A DNA stretch of 24,080 nucleotides, taken from IMG/VR virus record IMGVR_UViG_3300010354_008846, positions 1 through 24,080 of that record. The stretch is one strand, 5' to 3'. This document shows, one piece after another, positions 1-9,691 of the stretch. This DNA is from a virus. Each line of letters starts with the position of its first letter. Positions within the stretch are counted from its first letter, which is position 1. The translations under genes and the position numbers were made by a program. The notes beneath the pieces are model-generated. The model did no database searches, was not told where the DNA came from, and saw only the letters and a list, made by a program, of their open reading frames with translations.

Positions 1-2396
1 CACAGATAAATTCAACAACTGGAATAAACACAACTACAAAATACTATGTCATTAATTCTAGTGTAAACAGTTTTCAACTTTCGCTTTTGCCGGGTGGAAC
101 AACTATAACTCTAACTACAGACGGGACTGGAACTATTATTTATAACAGACAAGTTGGAGAAGGGACAGTAAATCTACTCGTTGCACCACCTACTCATCCA
201 TATGAAGTCGTATCATGGAACCCGATTACTACACCATTGTTTGACTATGATGAGCCAGTTGTTGTAACGGCCGCGCCAGATGATATTCGCTGGGTGGTGT
301 CAAATCGTAAAGGATTTTTATCTGAAGACAATAAAATTCAAGACAGTTATTTTTATCAAATACACAGTTATGAAATTAAAAGTCAACTTCAGGCAGAAGA
401 TTGGAAGGATGAATTTAAAGGATTTTGTCATCCATCTGGATATGAATTATTTTCAATACTAGAAATTATTGATTTTTCAAAAAATAACTGGGTCGACTAT
501 ATACCATATATCTACGGCAACCGTGACTATATACCACCCCGCATTAGGGATCTTATTAGTAAAAAAGAATCTAGTAAATTATTACCTACTGGGTTGTATG
601 AAATATTGACTACATTTGGTGGTCAACACACACCTCGTTCCCAACCTGGTCGTGGAATAGAGCGCGATATTCTTCTACTAATCTTTGTAAGAATGCTTGA
701 CGACCTTGGCAAGACATACACACTAAGAGATGATGCCGGGCAAATAGTCTACACGCGGAATATGGTGAGAATGTTGTATGCTTATCTTGCATTTCATATA
801 GACTCAAAGTATATACGCGGCACAAATGCAGAAGACATGAAATTTTTAGGCGACGATCTTGATGATACTGATGACGTCCTATACAAAAACACAGGAAAAA
901 CTTCAGTATATTCATACAACTCTGGCACAAAAACGTGGTCTCAACTTGGTCAAAATCTGTTGGGGCAACGCGGCGACAATGCGTCAGAATTTGGAGATTC
1001 ATTTGGTTATAGTGTGGCAATGAATTCAACTGGTACACGTGTTGCGGCTGCAATGCCATACAATGACAATGACGGCGACACCAACTACAATGATGACGAT
1101 GACACTGATAATGATTATAGAAACGATCCGGTAAATTTACCTGATCTTAAGGCAAATATTGGTTGTGTTAATGTCTATGAATATAACTCTGATGTTAATG
1201 TTCAAGCGTGGGTACGTCTTGGCAATCCAATAATTGGAGAGACCGCAGGAGACCTATCAGGGTGGAGTATATCAATGAATGATGCCGGCTCTCGCGTCGT
1301 CATTGGCGCTCCAGGTAGTGGCACTGATCATGGACATGTTCGTGTCTATGAATACAACTCGGGCACACAAACATGGGTAAAGTTGGGTCAAGACATTGAT
1401 GGTTTGGCTATCAATGATAAGAGTGGATCAAGTGTGTCAATAAATTCAACCGGTACACGTATTGCTGTTGGCACCCCATATTCTGACAATGGTAGTAGCA
1501 ACGTGGGTAGTGTTAAGGTCTATGACTATGATGTGTCTACTTCGTTATGGACACCAGTTGGTGCTACTTTAACTGGCGAAGCGGCAGAAGATAATTTTGG
1601 CTCAAGTCTGTCACTAAACTCGACCGGTAATCGTTTGATAATTGGTGCACCAAAAAATGGTGCACTTGACGCCGGCCATGCTCGTGTCTATGAATATATC
1701 AGTTCAAATTGGACTCAACTAGGAACTGATATTGACGGCGTAACTGCTCCAGGACAAAATCTTAGTTGGGCCAAAACAATAAATGAAAACGGAATTACTA
1801 TTGGTCTTAATGATTTAACGTCAGGCGAAAATTTTGGTTGGAGCGTAACAATAAATGCTGCAGGCGACCGAGTAGCAATTGGTGCACCATATGCAGATTT
1901 CTTATCCAAATATAACCGCGGCTATGTAAGAGTTTATGAATATTCTTCTGGAACATGGAATCTATTAGGTCAAACTCTTGAAGGCGAACTAGCCGAAACA
2001 ACCGGTGGATGGAGTCTATCAATGAATGCCGCCGGAAGCAGACTTGTATTGGGTTCTCCAAATCATGGCGGCGGTCATACAAAGGTGTATGAGTATGACA
2101 CCACTACACGTCAATGGAATCAACTTGGAAACGATATTTATGGTGATTCATTTCCATACAAAAATGGTTGGAGTGTAGATATAAATTCAACTGGTGATCG
2201 AATAGTTGTCGGTGAAAGTGGCAGCAACAGTCGAACAGAAATAATTGATGGTCAAAGTTTAGGAAATGGTCTATTAGATCACACTCCAGAATCATATTTA
2301 CAACTTACAACTGGACAAATACGTTCATCAATTCTAAATTTGCCAACAAATATAACGAAGATAAAAACTACAAAAATAGTTCCAACACTACCTTAA
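1..2396 (+). CDS. Large virion/baseplate-region protein, 3' part, with C-terminal seven-bladed beta-propeller
   Basis: The reading frame is open from base 3 to the stop at 2394-2396 and has no stop back to the window edge, so the gene starts outside. The first residues (YYVINSSVNSFQLSL, then a Gly/Thr-rich strand) look like a beta-rich repeat module of the kind common in large marine myovirus tail proteins. A globular part follows (nt about 200-880), containing DSYFYQIHSYEIK and CHPSGYELFSILE. Then come seven FG-GAP-like repeats (nt about 900-2235) and a short tail. The gene lies directly before gp8, where T4 carries the baseplate wedge gene 7, so a baseplate or side-fiber role fits. That role is inferred from position, and I see no direct gp7 signature. 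The propeller could bind a glycan or protein. An Asp-rich loop between blades 1 and 2 might bind metal ions. Confidence 0.75.
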   Translation, partial: QINSTTGINTTTKYYVINSSVNSFQLSLLPGGTTITLTTDGTGTIIYNRQVGEGTVNLLVAPPTHPYEVVSWNPITTPLFDYDEPVVVTAAPDDIRWVVSNRKGFLSEDNKIQDSYFYQIHSYEIKSQLQAEDWKDEFKGFCHPSGYELFSILEIIDFSKNNWVDYIPYIYGNRDYIPPRIRDLISKKESSKLLPTGLYEILTTFGGQHTPRSQPGRGIERDILLLIFVRMLDDLGKTYTLRDDAGQIVYTRNMVRMLYAYLAFHIDSKYIRGTNAEDMKFLGDDLDDTDDVLYKNTGKTSVYSYNSGTKTWSQLGQNLLGQRGDNASEFGDSFGYSVAMNSTGTRVAAAMPYNDNDGDTNYNDDDDTDNDYRNDPVNLPDLKANIGCVNVYEYNSDVNVQAWVRLGNPIIGETAGDLSGWSISMNDAGSRVVIGAPGSGTDHGHVRVYEYNSGTQTWVKLGQDIDGLAINDKSGSSVSINSTGTRIAVGTPYSDNGSSNVGSVKVYDYDVSTSLWTPVGATLTGEAAEDNFGSSLSLNSTGNRLIIGAPKNGALDAGHARVYEYISSNWTQLGTDIDGVTAPGQNLSWAKTINENGITIGLNDLTSGENFGWSVTINAAGDRVAIGAPYADFLSKYNRGYVRVYEYSSGTWNLLGQTLEGELAETTGGWSLSMNAAGSRLVLGSPNHGGGHTKVYEYDTTTRQWNQLGNDIYGDSFPYKNGWSVDINSTGDRIVVGESGSNSRTEIIDGQSLGNGLLDHTPESYLQLTTGQIRSSILNLPTNITKIKTTKIVPTLP
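900..2235 (+). repeat. Seven FG-GAP-like beta-propeller repeats in the first CDS
   Basis: Seven copies of the pattern VYEY-x(n)-W-x-x-LG, then a loop, then GxSxSxNxxGxRxxIGxP can be read in the protein. The W-x-x-LG elements are WSQLG, WVRLG, WVKLG, WTPVG, WTQLG, WNLLG and WNQLG. Copies differ in sequence, so this is an old protein repeat and not a recent DNA duplication. Copy 5 carries an insertion of about 20 residues. Between copies 1 and 2 lies a loop very rich in Asp and Asn (nt about 1060-1130). Seven repeats match the blade number of integrin-alpha-type propellers. Confidence 0.75.
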
Positions 2397-2419
2397 TAAA
2401 ATAAAAGAGAAAAAAACAA

Positions 2420-2427
2420 TATAAATA
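2420..2427 (+). promoter_or_regulatory. T4-type late promoter box for gp8
   Basis: This is an exact TATAAATA octamer, the T4 late promoter consensus. Five bases separate it from the gp8 ATG at 2433. Since the T4 octamer covers about -13 to -6, the predicted transcription start is the A of the ATG. No Shine-Dalgarno sequence is visible in the space. Confidence 0.7.
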
Positions 2428-2432
2428 ACAAT

Positions 2433-3932
2433 ATGGCTGCAATTATTACAGAAACCTTTAGGCGCAAAATGAGAGATTTGCTAGAGCAGGACATGATCGC
2501 AAATCCTTATTACATTGGAATTGGCAAATCGAATTCTTGGGAAGCAAACTCTTCGGGAACAGTTGAGACAGCGACAACGTTTAACGTGCCTATACCAAAA
2601 GGCACTCCCGGCGACGACCTTGAAACCCTAAACAACCTTACCAGTCTTTTAAAAATAACTGAAGAAAATATCAGTGCCGCTATTCCTAAGGTTGTATGGA
2701 AATCAGGAAACGCATATAAAGCATACAATCCACATGACGAAACATGCTTTTATAGTGATACAAATACACTTTTTCCGTGTTATGCAATAAATGAATCACT
2801 TCCAACAAAACCACTTTTCTTGTGTATTAAAAAAGGAACTGGTCCGAGTACTGAAGCCCCTACACTTATTTCATATGGCTATCAATTAAAAACCGATGGC
2901 TATGCATGGGTGTATGTACAAGACTATATAAATCTTGATGATACAATTAATAGCAGTAGCTTTTTACAAATACACAAACAAAATTTAGTTGAAAGAGGCG
3001 CTGAACCTTCAACCATAGCGTCATGTAAAAATACATTTGGCGGCAAAATATATGGTTTTACTGTAGTAAATAGTGGCAGTGGTTATAGTATCTCAAATCC
3101 TCCAAATTGTTATATCAGCATACGACGTACCTCCACGGCGCCAACCTCCGCGCCAACTACACTTCAGGGCACGTTTAAACTAAAGGCAATAGTACAGAAC
3201 GTAACAGTAAATGGCGTCACTACAAATGGTGTTATAACTGGTTGGGAATATGAAAACACACAAAGTCTGACCACACTCCTAAATGATGCAGCAAACAGCG
3301 AGATTATAAGTGCGAGCGTTGAAATACGTCCAGCATCTGGCACTGGCGGCAGTGGTGCGCTTATAGTTCCGCATATTTCTCCACTTAATGGATTTGGTTA
3401 TCACCCAAGCAAAGATTTTCCAGGTTGGTATATGGGAGTCTATTCTAAACTAGAAGACGACACTGACGATACATTTTTTACTCCATATCGCCAAATTTCA
3501 ATAGTTAGAAAACCGTCATGGGACCCCGCTCTCGGTCTAAACGCTCCACCTACATTGCGGGCACTAAGATATTTTACTATACCACAAAGTACAGACATAG
3601 ACACTAGTATTGTTGGAGCGCCTATACGAATAGTCTATTCTGGTGGTTCAGTTTCAAACCCAATTATTGGCTATGCTGATTTAATCTATAATGATTTGGA
3701 TGCAAATGCAAAACGTCTATATTTCCATCAGTGTTATTCGAGTGGGTTTGGACATATTCCGGCAACCGGAGCAATTCTAATAGGTGATATATCATCACAA
3801 ATAAATTATACTTCAGTTAATTCTGGTGAATATACAATGAATACCGGCGAGATTATATTTACAGAAAATCGTAAACCTATTAGCCGTGCGCCACAACAAG
3901 CCGAAGAACTGAAGATTATTATTCAACTATAA
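2433..3932 (+). CDS. 8: Baseplate wedge subunit, T4 gp8-like
   Basis: This 499-residue protein begins MAAIITETFRRKMRDLLEQD and continues with YYIGIGKSNSW, the N-terminal pattern of gp8-like baseplate wedge proteins of marine T4-like phages. In T4, gp8 forms a dimer in each baseplate wedge and contacts gp7, gp10 and gp6. This protein is longer than T4 gp8 (334 residues). The extra length includes a segment near residue 209 with VVNSGSGYSISNPP, a motif also found in the next gene product. The start is fixed by the conserved N-terminus and by a late promoter box 5 bp upstream. It lies between two large tail proteins in the same orientation, with gaps of 36 and 9 bp. No frameshift or odd base composition is seen. 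Confidence 0.85.
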   Translation: MAAIITETFRRKMRDLLEQDMIANPYYIGIGKSNSWEANSSGTVETATTFNVPIPKGTPGDDLETLNNLTSLLKITEENISAAIPKVVWKSGNAYKAYNPHDETCFYSDTNTLFPCYAINESLPTKPLFLCIKKGTGPSTEAPTLISYGYQLKTDGYAWVYVQDYINLDDTINSSSFLQIHKQNLVERGAEPSTIASCKNTFGGKIYGFTVVNSGSGYSISNPPNCYISIRRTSTAPTSAPTTLQGTFKLKAIVQNVTVNGVTTNGVITGWEYENTQSLTTLLNDAANSEIISASVEIRPASGTGGSGALIVPHISPLNGFGYHPSKDFPGWYMGVYSKLEDDTDDTFFTPYRQISIVRKPSWDPALGLNAPPTLRALRYFTIPQSTDIDTSIVGAPIRIVYSGGSVSNPIIGYADLIYNDLDANAKRLYFHQCYSSGFGHIPATGAILIGDISSQINYTSVNSGEYTMNTGEIIFTENRKPISRAPQQAEELKIIIQL

Positions 3933-3935
3933 ATT
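3928..3935 (+). promoter_or_regulatory. T4-type late promoter box for the DUF4815 gene
   Basis: TATAAATT differs from TATAAATA by one base. It overlaps the gp8 stop codon (3930-3932) and ends 6 bp before the ATG at 3942, the same spacing as at other starts in the window. Confidence 0.55.
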
Positions 3936-3941
3936 AACATA

Positions 3942-6900
3942 ATGCCAATTACAACATTTAATTCTGATTATTATGATGACTACACCTTAAATAGTGTAGG
4001 CGAAAAAAATTATGTAAGGATTCTTTTCAAACCGGGGTACAGTGTACAAGTTCGCGAATTGAATCAAATGCAAAGTATGTTGCAGGACCAAATACACCGG
4101 TTAGGCAGCACAATATACAATCAGGATAAAGCTATATTAGGATGTAAAGTTAATTTTAATCCCGTAATAGACAGAGTAGACTTTAAACTTACTCTTGATC
4201 CAAATTTATCAAAGGCCACAATTTTAGAAAATATCACTACAATCACTTCAGGCAATAATCTTATTGCCACTGTAATTGGTTACAAAGATATTGAAGAAGA
4301 AGTTGGCGCGCCTGACCATGTGAGGTTTTATGTAAAATATACAAACAGTGGAAATGACGGTCGCAAAGCATTTCAATATCCAACTGATACTGTATTTAAT
4401 TTTGCGTTAAATACAGAAACTGCTCCAGAGTTGGCAGGCTATAGTATATCTGGCACACTCACTGACGACACTGCTATTGGTTGGGGGTCTGGCATATTTA
4501 CTGATGAAGGTATATTTTATGTAAATGGTTCATTTGTAGCATTGCCAAAACAAACATTATTTGTTGACCATCTTGCAGAGTCAGAAGTTTTAGTTGGAGT
4601 CGTTGCATATCGCGTCTATGAAAATTTAATTACATATGCCGACGACGAAACATTAGTTGACAATAGCGCAGGTACTCTAAACTATACTGCGCCTGGTGCT
4701 GATCGTTATCAAATTGACTTGGAATTAGAGTGGTTAACCACAGATAATTGGAATAATCGCGATAATACAATACAATATATCAAGATTGGAGAAATACAAA
4801 ACTCTAGGTTGTCTGAAATGGTTAATCCAAACAGCCAAGAAAGTTTGTACAAACAAATTGATAAGACTATGGCTCTTCGAACTCAAGAGGAGTCAGGCAA
4901 CTATACCGTTAATCCATTTCCTCTAACATTAAAAGATCTTTATAATGGCCAAAAATTACCTGGTCGACTAATGGTGGCCGGCAATAGATATAAAATTGAA
5001 GCTCTTGGTACAGATTATACAACTGATCAATGGATAGCAGTAGGTGTCACAGATGCGCTTTCAGTAAAGATAGGCACAGAATTTATTGCAACTGGTGCAT
5101 TGCCATCAACCTTGATTGGAGCACTTGTCACTGAAGTGGCCTTTATAAATGGATTGTATACTTGGGATGACCTAGACCTTATCCCTGGATATGAACAATA
5201 CTACACAATCAGTTCAACCGATGCCGATAAATTAACTGCAATTTCTAAGGCAAAAGAATCTTTTGTAACAACTATAGACAAAAGTGCAGGATATGTAGAT
5301 GGCTATCGAGTACATCTAAACAAGCCTCTCAACATTGAAACTAAAAAGGCTCGCACTCGTGAAACTTTTCCGCTGTCAATGAGTTTGACATACGGCAACT
5401 ATTTTATTGGTACTGCAAGTGGCGCATCCTTTGAGTTGCCTCCTATTAATCTTTTAAGCGCCGACTATGAGTTACGAAATGCAATAGACGGAGGTGGAAC
5501 TGCAATTGGAACGTGTAAAGTAAAATCTTTTGAAGCCGCTGGAGGCAGCGAGTTTATTCTCTATATTTATGGCGAAACAATAACTAATTTACAAGACGTC
5601 AAATCGATAAAACGTGGTAATTTTGTTTTTAATATCAATACAAATTCTGTATTAAACGAACGTACAAAAAAATCGCTTGTGTATGCATTGCCATATGAGG
5701 AATGCGACCCAACTACTGGCGTGACGATACCATTTATTTCTGCATACAGACATTATAGCGGTTCAACAACTGGAAATACCTTATCACTAAATGTTGGTGG
5801 AGAATTAAATGAAACATATGATGATGCTTCATCATTTATTATCTATGTTGGGGGAACTCGTATTACTTCTGGAATAAGTATAGCAGGTGATTCGAAGGGT
5901 GTGACTATAACCCATAATCAAGGAGCCGGCAAAGCATATTCTGTTATAGCGGCAGTTACCACAAACACACCTGCGACAAAAAAGGTATTAACTATAGCTA
6001 CAGTCACATTACAGGCCGCCTCTGCAGTTGCAGGAGTGTTTACGCTGTCGACCACTGATGCAGTTGAAATTGTATCTATAATAAATGACAAATCTGGAGT
6101 CAAGTATGATGTAACTTCATCATTTATACTTTCGGACACCGGCCTAAGAGATACTCACTATACAAATAGTAAAATAAAGTATACCGGTAGCGGTACATTA
6201 AGTGGATCATTTTTAATTAAATATCGCTATTTAGCTCGTTCTGGAGGTGGAGAGTTGCGTTACTATACTGCAAATTCATATTCATCTGTGGCACGGCAAT
6301 ATATCCCATTGTCTGGAAATGTAAGCCTACGTGACACACTCGATTTTAGGCCCGATTTGTTAAATGGAACTTCAAAAAGTGGTATATTACCAAATCCAAA
6401 TTCGACATTCAGAGCAAACGCTCAATATTATTTGCCACGAATAGATAAGGTTGTAGTCAATTCTAACAATAATTTTACTGTCGTTGAAGGCACTCCTTCA
6501 TTGCAACCGAAGGAACCGGCAACTCCGGCAAATTCTATGTGTTTGTACATTTTAAATGTTCCTGCATACACGGCAGATGCTTCAAAAATACAGACTCGAT
6601 ATATCGATAATCGTAGATATACAATGCGTGATATCGCAAAACTCGATAAACGAATCGGCAACCTGGAATATTATACCTCGTTGTCATTATTAGAAAGATC
6701 TGCCACAGAAAAATCCATCTTTGATGTTGACGGTGCAGAGAGAAATAAAAACGGAATTATAGTAGACAGTTTCTTAAATCATAGCATTGGCGACAGCGCT
6801 AACAAATCTCATGCATGTAGTTTAGATCGCAAAAAGGGAATATTGCGTCCTGCATTTTTAACTCATTTAATTGATTTAGACTATAACGAAGCCTCTGTTG

Positions 6901-9458
6901 CAAATACAAATACGCGAGTACATCCTGATTGTATAACTCTTGACTATACTGAAGAAATATTATTTGATCAACCCATAGCAGTTGATCATATGAGTGTGCA
7001 ACCATACTTATTTGCTCAAACTGTAGGTAATATTGAATTATATCCGCCAGCAGATAATTGGAAAGACACTGAAACTCTTCCTGACCGAATTGTAGAAGAC
7101 GATAGTGCATTTCGCGCGATGGAAGAGTTGACAAAGGCAAACCCACAATTATTAGGTTATGATTGGGAAGACTGGGAACTTGTATCATCTAAAGCTGTAC
7201 TTGATAGTCAAACTAGTGTTACTACAAAACAAAAAGCTACTGCTGCGACAGGTGGGCGCGGTATTAGACAGGTCACTACCACAACATCTGTATATGACGT
7301 AACAGACACATTTAATCGTGAAGGAACATTTACTTCTTTAGGATTTAATACTGTAGAAAAAAGTTTAGGAGAAAATGTCACTGACGTGAATCTTATACCA
7401 TTTATGCGTGGTCGCAAGGTATATTTTATAGGAAGTGCGTTTAAACCAAACACCCAATTGTATGCATTTTTTGATGGTATAAACGTGTCTCAATATGTCA
7501 GTCCAGTGTTAAACTATGATGGTTGGGTTAATGCAGCATTTCCTAGAACAATGAGTTCGGTGTTTAGCGGACGTAGGGGAAGAAGAAGGGCAGCTGAAGC
7601 TCAAATATTTAATGACGCGATTCCTCCATTTCCGGCAGTTCCAACCAATAGTGTGCCATACGCACAGGGATGGCGCGATTATGGCTCTCAGTTAACCACT
7701 GATGAAAATGGCAATGTATGGGGTGCCTTTATTATACCAAATAATATCTATTTAAGATTTAGAACTGGCGAAAGAGAGTTTAAACTCACAGAGTCTTCAC
7801 GCAATCTTGATAGTTCTGACACATATGGCATGACAAAGTATGCTGCAACTGGTTTGTCTGTACAAAAACAAGAAACTATCTTGTCGATTAAAGAACCTGA
7901 GTTTACCGTTACTCCGGTAAGTGAGACACGAAGCCAAGAGCGAATTGAGACTACTACCAGCCAAACGTTTGGCAATTGGTATGATCCTCTTGCGCAGTCG
8001 TTTATTATTGACTCTAGACGATACAAAGAAGGATTGTTTTTAACATCAATTGATTTATATTTTTCTAAAAAGAGTGCAAATGCTCCAGTTAGCATCTATA
8101 TTGTGCCGACTCTAAATGGTTATCCAACACAAAAAATTGTCCCATTCTCCAGAGTTTCAATACCTGCTGCAGATGTAAAAATTTCATCAAACGCGACAGC
8201 CGCGACTACGTTTACGTTTTCAAACCCAGTATTTTTGCAGGCTGATGGTGAGTATGCATTTATTGTTGAGTCTCCTGATCCAGACTATAAAACTTGGATA
8301 GCAATACTTGGACCGGATAAAACTGATGTTACTACAGGACTCACATACACAAAACAAGAATATCTTGGAGTATTTTTTACAAGTAGCAATGCTTCAACCT
8401 GGACACCTCATCAAGATAAAGATTTAAAATTCACAATGCGCCGAGCAGAATTTAATACTGGATCTGGTGTAATTAAATTTGACGGAGTAATTCCAACTTC
8501 AATAGACTCAATTGTTATTACAAATGGTGGTTCCGGTTATACTTCTGCTCCTACAGTGACGATTGCGGCACCACCTACATCAACTGTTCCATTTGCTACC
8601 CGAACAGCGACTGCAGTTGCAGTTATTGATACCGTAACTGGAGCGGTAACTAATATTAAAATTATTGATCGTGGTTTAGGATACACATCTTCAACTCCGC
8701 CGGCAATAACGATTGCGCTTCCTCCGTCTGGCGGAGTTCGTGCAACCGCGACTGCAAGCCTGTATACTCGCTACTTCTCTCTAATTAACTGTTCGCAAAA
8801 CTCTATTTCGTTTGACCGAACAACAATAAAGAATGAATTAATGCTTGATGGAAAAACTTCAACTCCAATACTAATTAATAAAGGTGAAAATAAGATCATA
8901 CCAAAAGGACTGGTTGATGTTGGCAGTAATAAATTTGGAATTGGTGCTCCGTGCATTCTAACTACGACAATAACAAGTAGCGACACAGCACTTTCCCCCG
9001 TTATTGACATTAATAAAAATTCATTAATTGCTGTTGAAAACATTATTAGTTCTGAATCAAGTTTAATTGTAAGTTCTGTTGATACAGAACTTAGCGCAGC
9101 GAATGGCACTGCAAAAGCACGTTATCTCACACGTCCAATTTCATTAGATTTTGGAGCCGATAAAGTAAATGTCTATATTTCTGTTAATCGGCCATCCTCT
9201 ACAAGTAATATTTTAGTGTATGCTAGAGCATTAACATATGCAGGTGATGATACAAATATATATGACGACAACTGGACACAGTTAACCCCTTCAAAAGTTA
9301 TACCAGTAAATTCTAATACTGATGTTTATAGTGAAATAGGTTATGAATATGATCCGGCTTTAGAGTTTGGAATGTTCCAGATCAAAATTGTTTTGGTATC
9401 AAATAATATTATAGAAATACCAACTGTTAAAGATTTTAGAGCAATAGCTACAATCTAA
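3942..9458 (+). CDS. DUF4815-type giant tail/baseplate structural protein (1838 aa)
   Basis: The N-terminus (FNSDYYDDYTLNSVGEKNY, then LFKPGYSVQVRELNQMQSML) matches DUF4815 proteins, which are large virion structural proteins usually found next to gp8 in marine T4-like phages. Further signs are a coiled stretch near residues 890-910 (YTMRDIAKLDKRIGNLEYY) and WYDPLAQSFIID near residue 1346, a 'DPLAQSF' motif that recurs in such proteins. Two Gly/Tyr-rich segments (NGGSGYTSAPTVTI and DRGLGYTSSTPPAITI, about residues 1520-1600) look like an inserted beta domain. The protein probably forms part of the outer baseplate and anchors fibers. Its exact T4 counterpart (gp9, gp10 or none) cannot be decided here. 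It starts 9 bp after gp8 and ends 2 bp before the next gene. Confidence 0.8.
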   Translation: MPITTFNSDYYDDYTLNSVGEKNYVRILFKPGYSVQVRELNQMQSMLQDQIHRLGSTIYNQDKAILGCKVNFNPVIDRVDFKLTLDPNLSKATILENITTITSGNNLIATVIGYKDIEEEVGAPDHVRFYVKYTNSGNDGRKAFQYPTDTVFNFALNTETAPELAGYSISGTLTDDTAIGWGSGIFTDEGIFYVNGSFVALPKQTLFVDHLAESEVLVGVVAYRVYENLITYADDETLVDNSAGTLNYTAPGADRYQIDLELEWLTTDNWNNRDNTIQYIKIGEIQNSRLSEMVNPNSQESLYKQIDKTMALRTQEESGNYTVNPFPLTLKDLYNGQKLPGRLMVAGNRYKIEALGTDYTTDQWIAVGVTDALSVKIGTEFIATGALPSTLIGALVTEVAFINGLYTWDDLDLIPGYEQYYTISSTDADKLTAISKAKESFVTTIDKSAGYVDGYRVHLNKPLNIETKKARTRETFPLSMSLTYGNYFIGTASGASFELPPINLLSADYELRNAIDGGGTAIGTCKVKSFEAAGGSEFILYIYGETITNLQDVKSIKRGNFVFNINTNSVLNERTKKSLVYALPYEECDPTTGVTIPFISAYRHYSGSTTGNTLSLNVGGELNETYDDASSFIIYVGGTRITSGISIAGDSKGVTITHNQGAGKAYSVIAAVTTNTPATKKVLTIATVTLQAASAVAGVFTLSTTDAVEIVSIINDKSGVKYDVTSSFILSDTGLRDTHYTNSKIKYTGSGTLSGSFLIKYRYLARSGGGELRYYTANSYSSVARQYIPLSGNVSLRDTLDFRPDLLNGTSKSGILPNPNSTFRANAQYYLPRIDKVVVNSNNNFTVVEGTPSLQPKEPATPANSMCLYILNVPAYTADASKIQTRYIDNRRYTMRDIAKLDKRIGNLEYYTSLSLLERSATEKSIFDVDGAERNKNGIIVDSFLNHSIGDSANKSHACSLDRKKGILRPAFLTHLIDLDYNEASVANTNTRVHPDCITLDYTEEILFDQPIAVDHMSVQPYLFAQTVGNIELYPPADNWKDTETLPDRIVEDDSAFRAMEELTKANPQLLGYDWEDWELVSSKAVLDSQTSVTTKQKATAATGGRGIRQVTTTTSVYDVTDTFNREGTFTSLGFNTVEKSLGENVTDVNLIPFMRGRKVYFIGSAFKPNTQLYAFFDGINVSQYVSPVLNYDGWVNAAFPRTMSSVFSGRRGRRRAAEAQIFNDAIPPFPAVPTNSVPYAQGWRDYGSQLTTDENGNVWGAFIIPNNIYLRFRTGEREFKLTESSRNLDSSDTYGMTKYAATGLSVQKQETILSIKEPEFTVTPVSETRSQERIETTTSQTFGNWYDPLAQSFIIDSRRYKEGLFLTSIDLYFSKKSANAPVSIYIVPTLNGYPTQKIVPFSRVSIPAADVKISSNATAATTFTFSNPVFLQADGEYAFIVESPDPDYKTWIAILGPDKTDVTTGLTYTKQEYLGVFFTSSNASTWTPHQDKDLKFTMRRAEFNTGSGVIKFDGVIPTSIDSIVITNGGSGYTSAPTVTIAAPPTSTVPFATRTATAVAVIDTVTGAVTNIKIIDRGLGYTSSTPPAITIALPPSGGVRATATASLYTRYFSLINCSQNSISFDRTTIKNELMLDGKTSTPILINKGENKIIPKGLVDVGSNKFGIGAPCILTTTITSSDTALSPVIDINKNSLIAVENIISSESSLIVSSVDTELSAANGTAKARYLTRPISLDFGADKVNVYISVNRPSSTSNILVYARALTYAGDDTNIYDDNWTQLTPSKVIPVNSNTDVYSEIGYEYDPALEFGMFQIKIVLVSNNIIEIPTVKDFRAIATI

Positions 9459-9460
9459 TT

Positions 9461-9682
9461 ATGAGAGCAAAGGTACTTGAAAACGCCGATTATGAACGCG
9501 ATTTGACTACTGGCGCGCTTGTGAATGTTAATAGAGCAGCACACTATGCCTCTTTACAAAAACGACTGCACCAAAAAGCAATGGCGGCAGAAAAAATAAA
9601 GATGCAACATGACATAGAAGAACTAAAAGAAACTTGTAAAAGTTTGCAGTCTCAGCTTGATGAGTTGAAAAAAACATTATAA
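9461..9682 (+). CDS. Small coiled-coil protein between tail genes
   Basis: This is a 73-residue protein with no recognised family. It begins MRAKVLENADYERDLTTGAL. The C-terminal half is strongly helical with heptad-like spacing (IKMQHDIEELKETCKSLQSQ), which predicts a coiled coil. It has no late promoter box of its own and starts 2 bp after the preceding stop, so it is probably translated by coupling. Its position between a baseplate protein and a fiber suggests a small structural, connector or assembly protein, but this is inference. The short length leaves some doubt, though the tight fit between neighbours supports it as a real gene. Confidence 0.7.
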   Translation: MRAKVLENADYERDLTTGALVNVNRAAHYASLQKRLHQKAMAAEKIKMQHDIEELKETCKSLQSQLDELKKTL

Positions 9683-9685
9683 ATA
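9678..9685 (+). promoter_or_regulatory. T4-type late promoter box for the first fiber gene
   Basis: This is an exact TATAAATA. It overlaps the stop of the small coiled-coil gene and ends 6 bp before the fiber ATG at 9692. The predicted transcription start is at 9691 or 9692. Confidence 0.7.
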
Positions 9686-9691
9686 CTCTAT

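Noticed and set aside
610-1059. Minus-strand open frame of 149 codons inside the first virion gene
   Set aside because: It is antisense to a clear protein with FG-GAP repeats, has low-complexity His/Gln/Leu-rich translation and no promoter or family match.
2401-2416. A/G-rich run as a possible terminator or Shine-Dalgarno site before gp8
   Set aside because: There is no hairpin before it. The AGAG lies 23 bp or more from the ATG, too far for ribosome binding.
6799-7188. Minus-strand open frame of 129 codons inside the DUF4815 gene
   Set aside because: It is a shadow of the plus-strand coding frame, with no motif and no room for its own signals.
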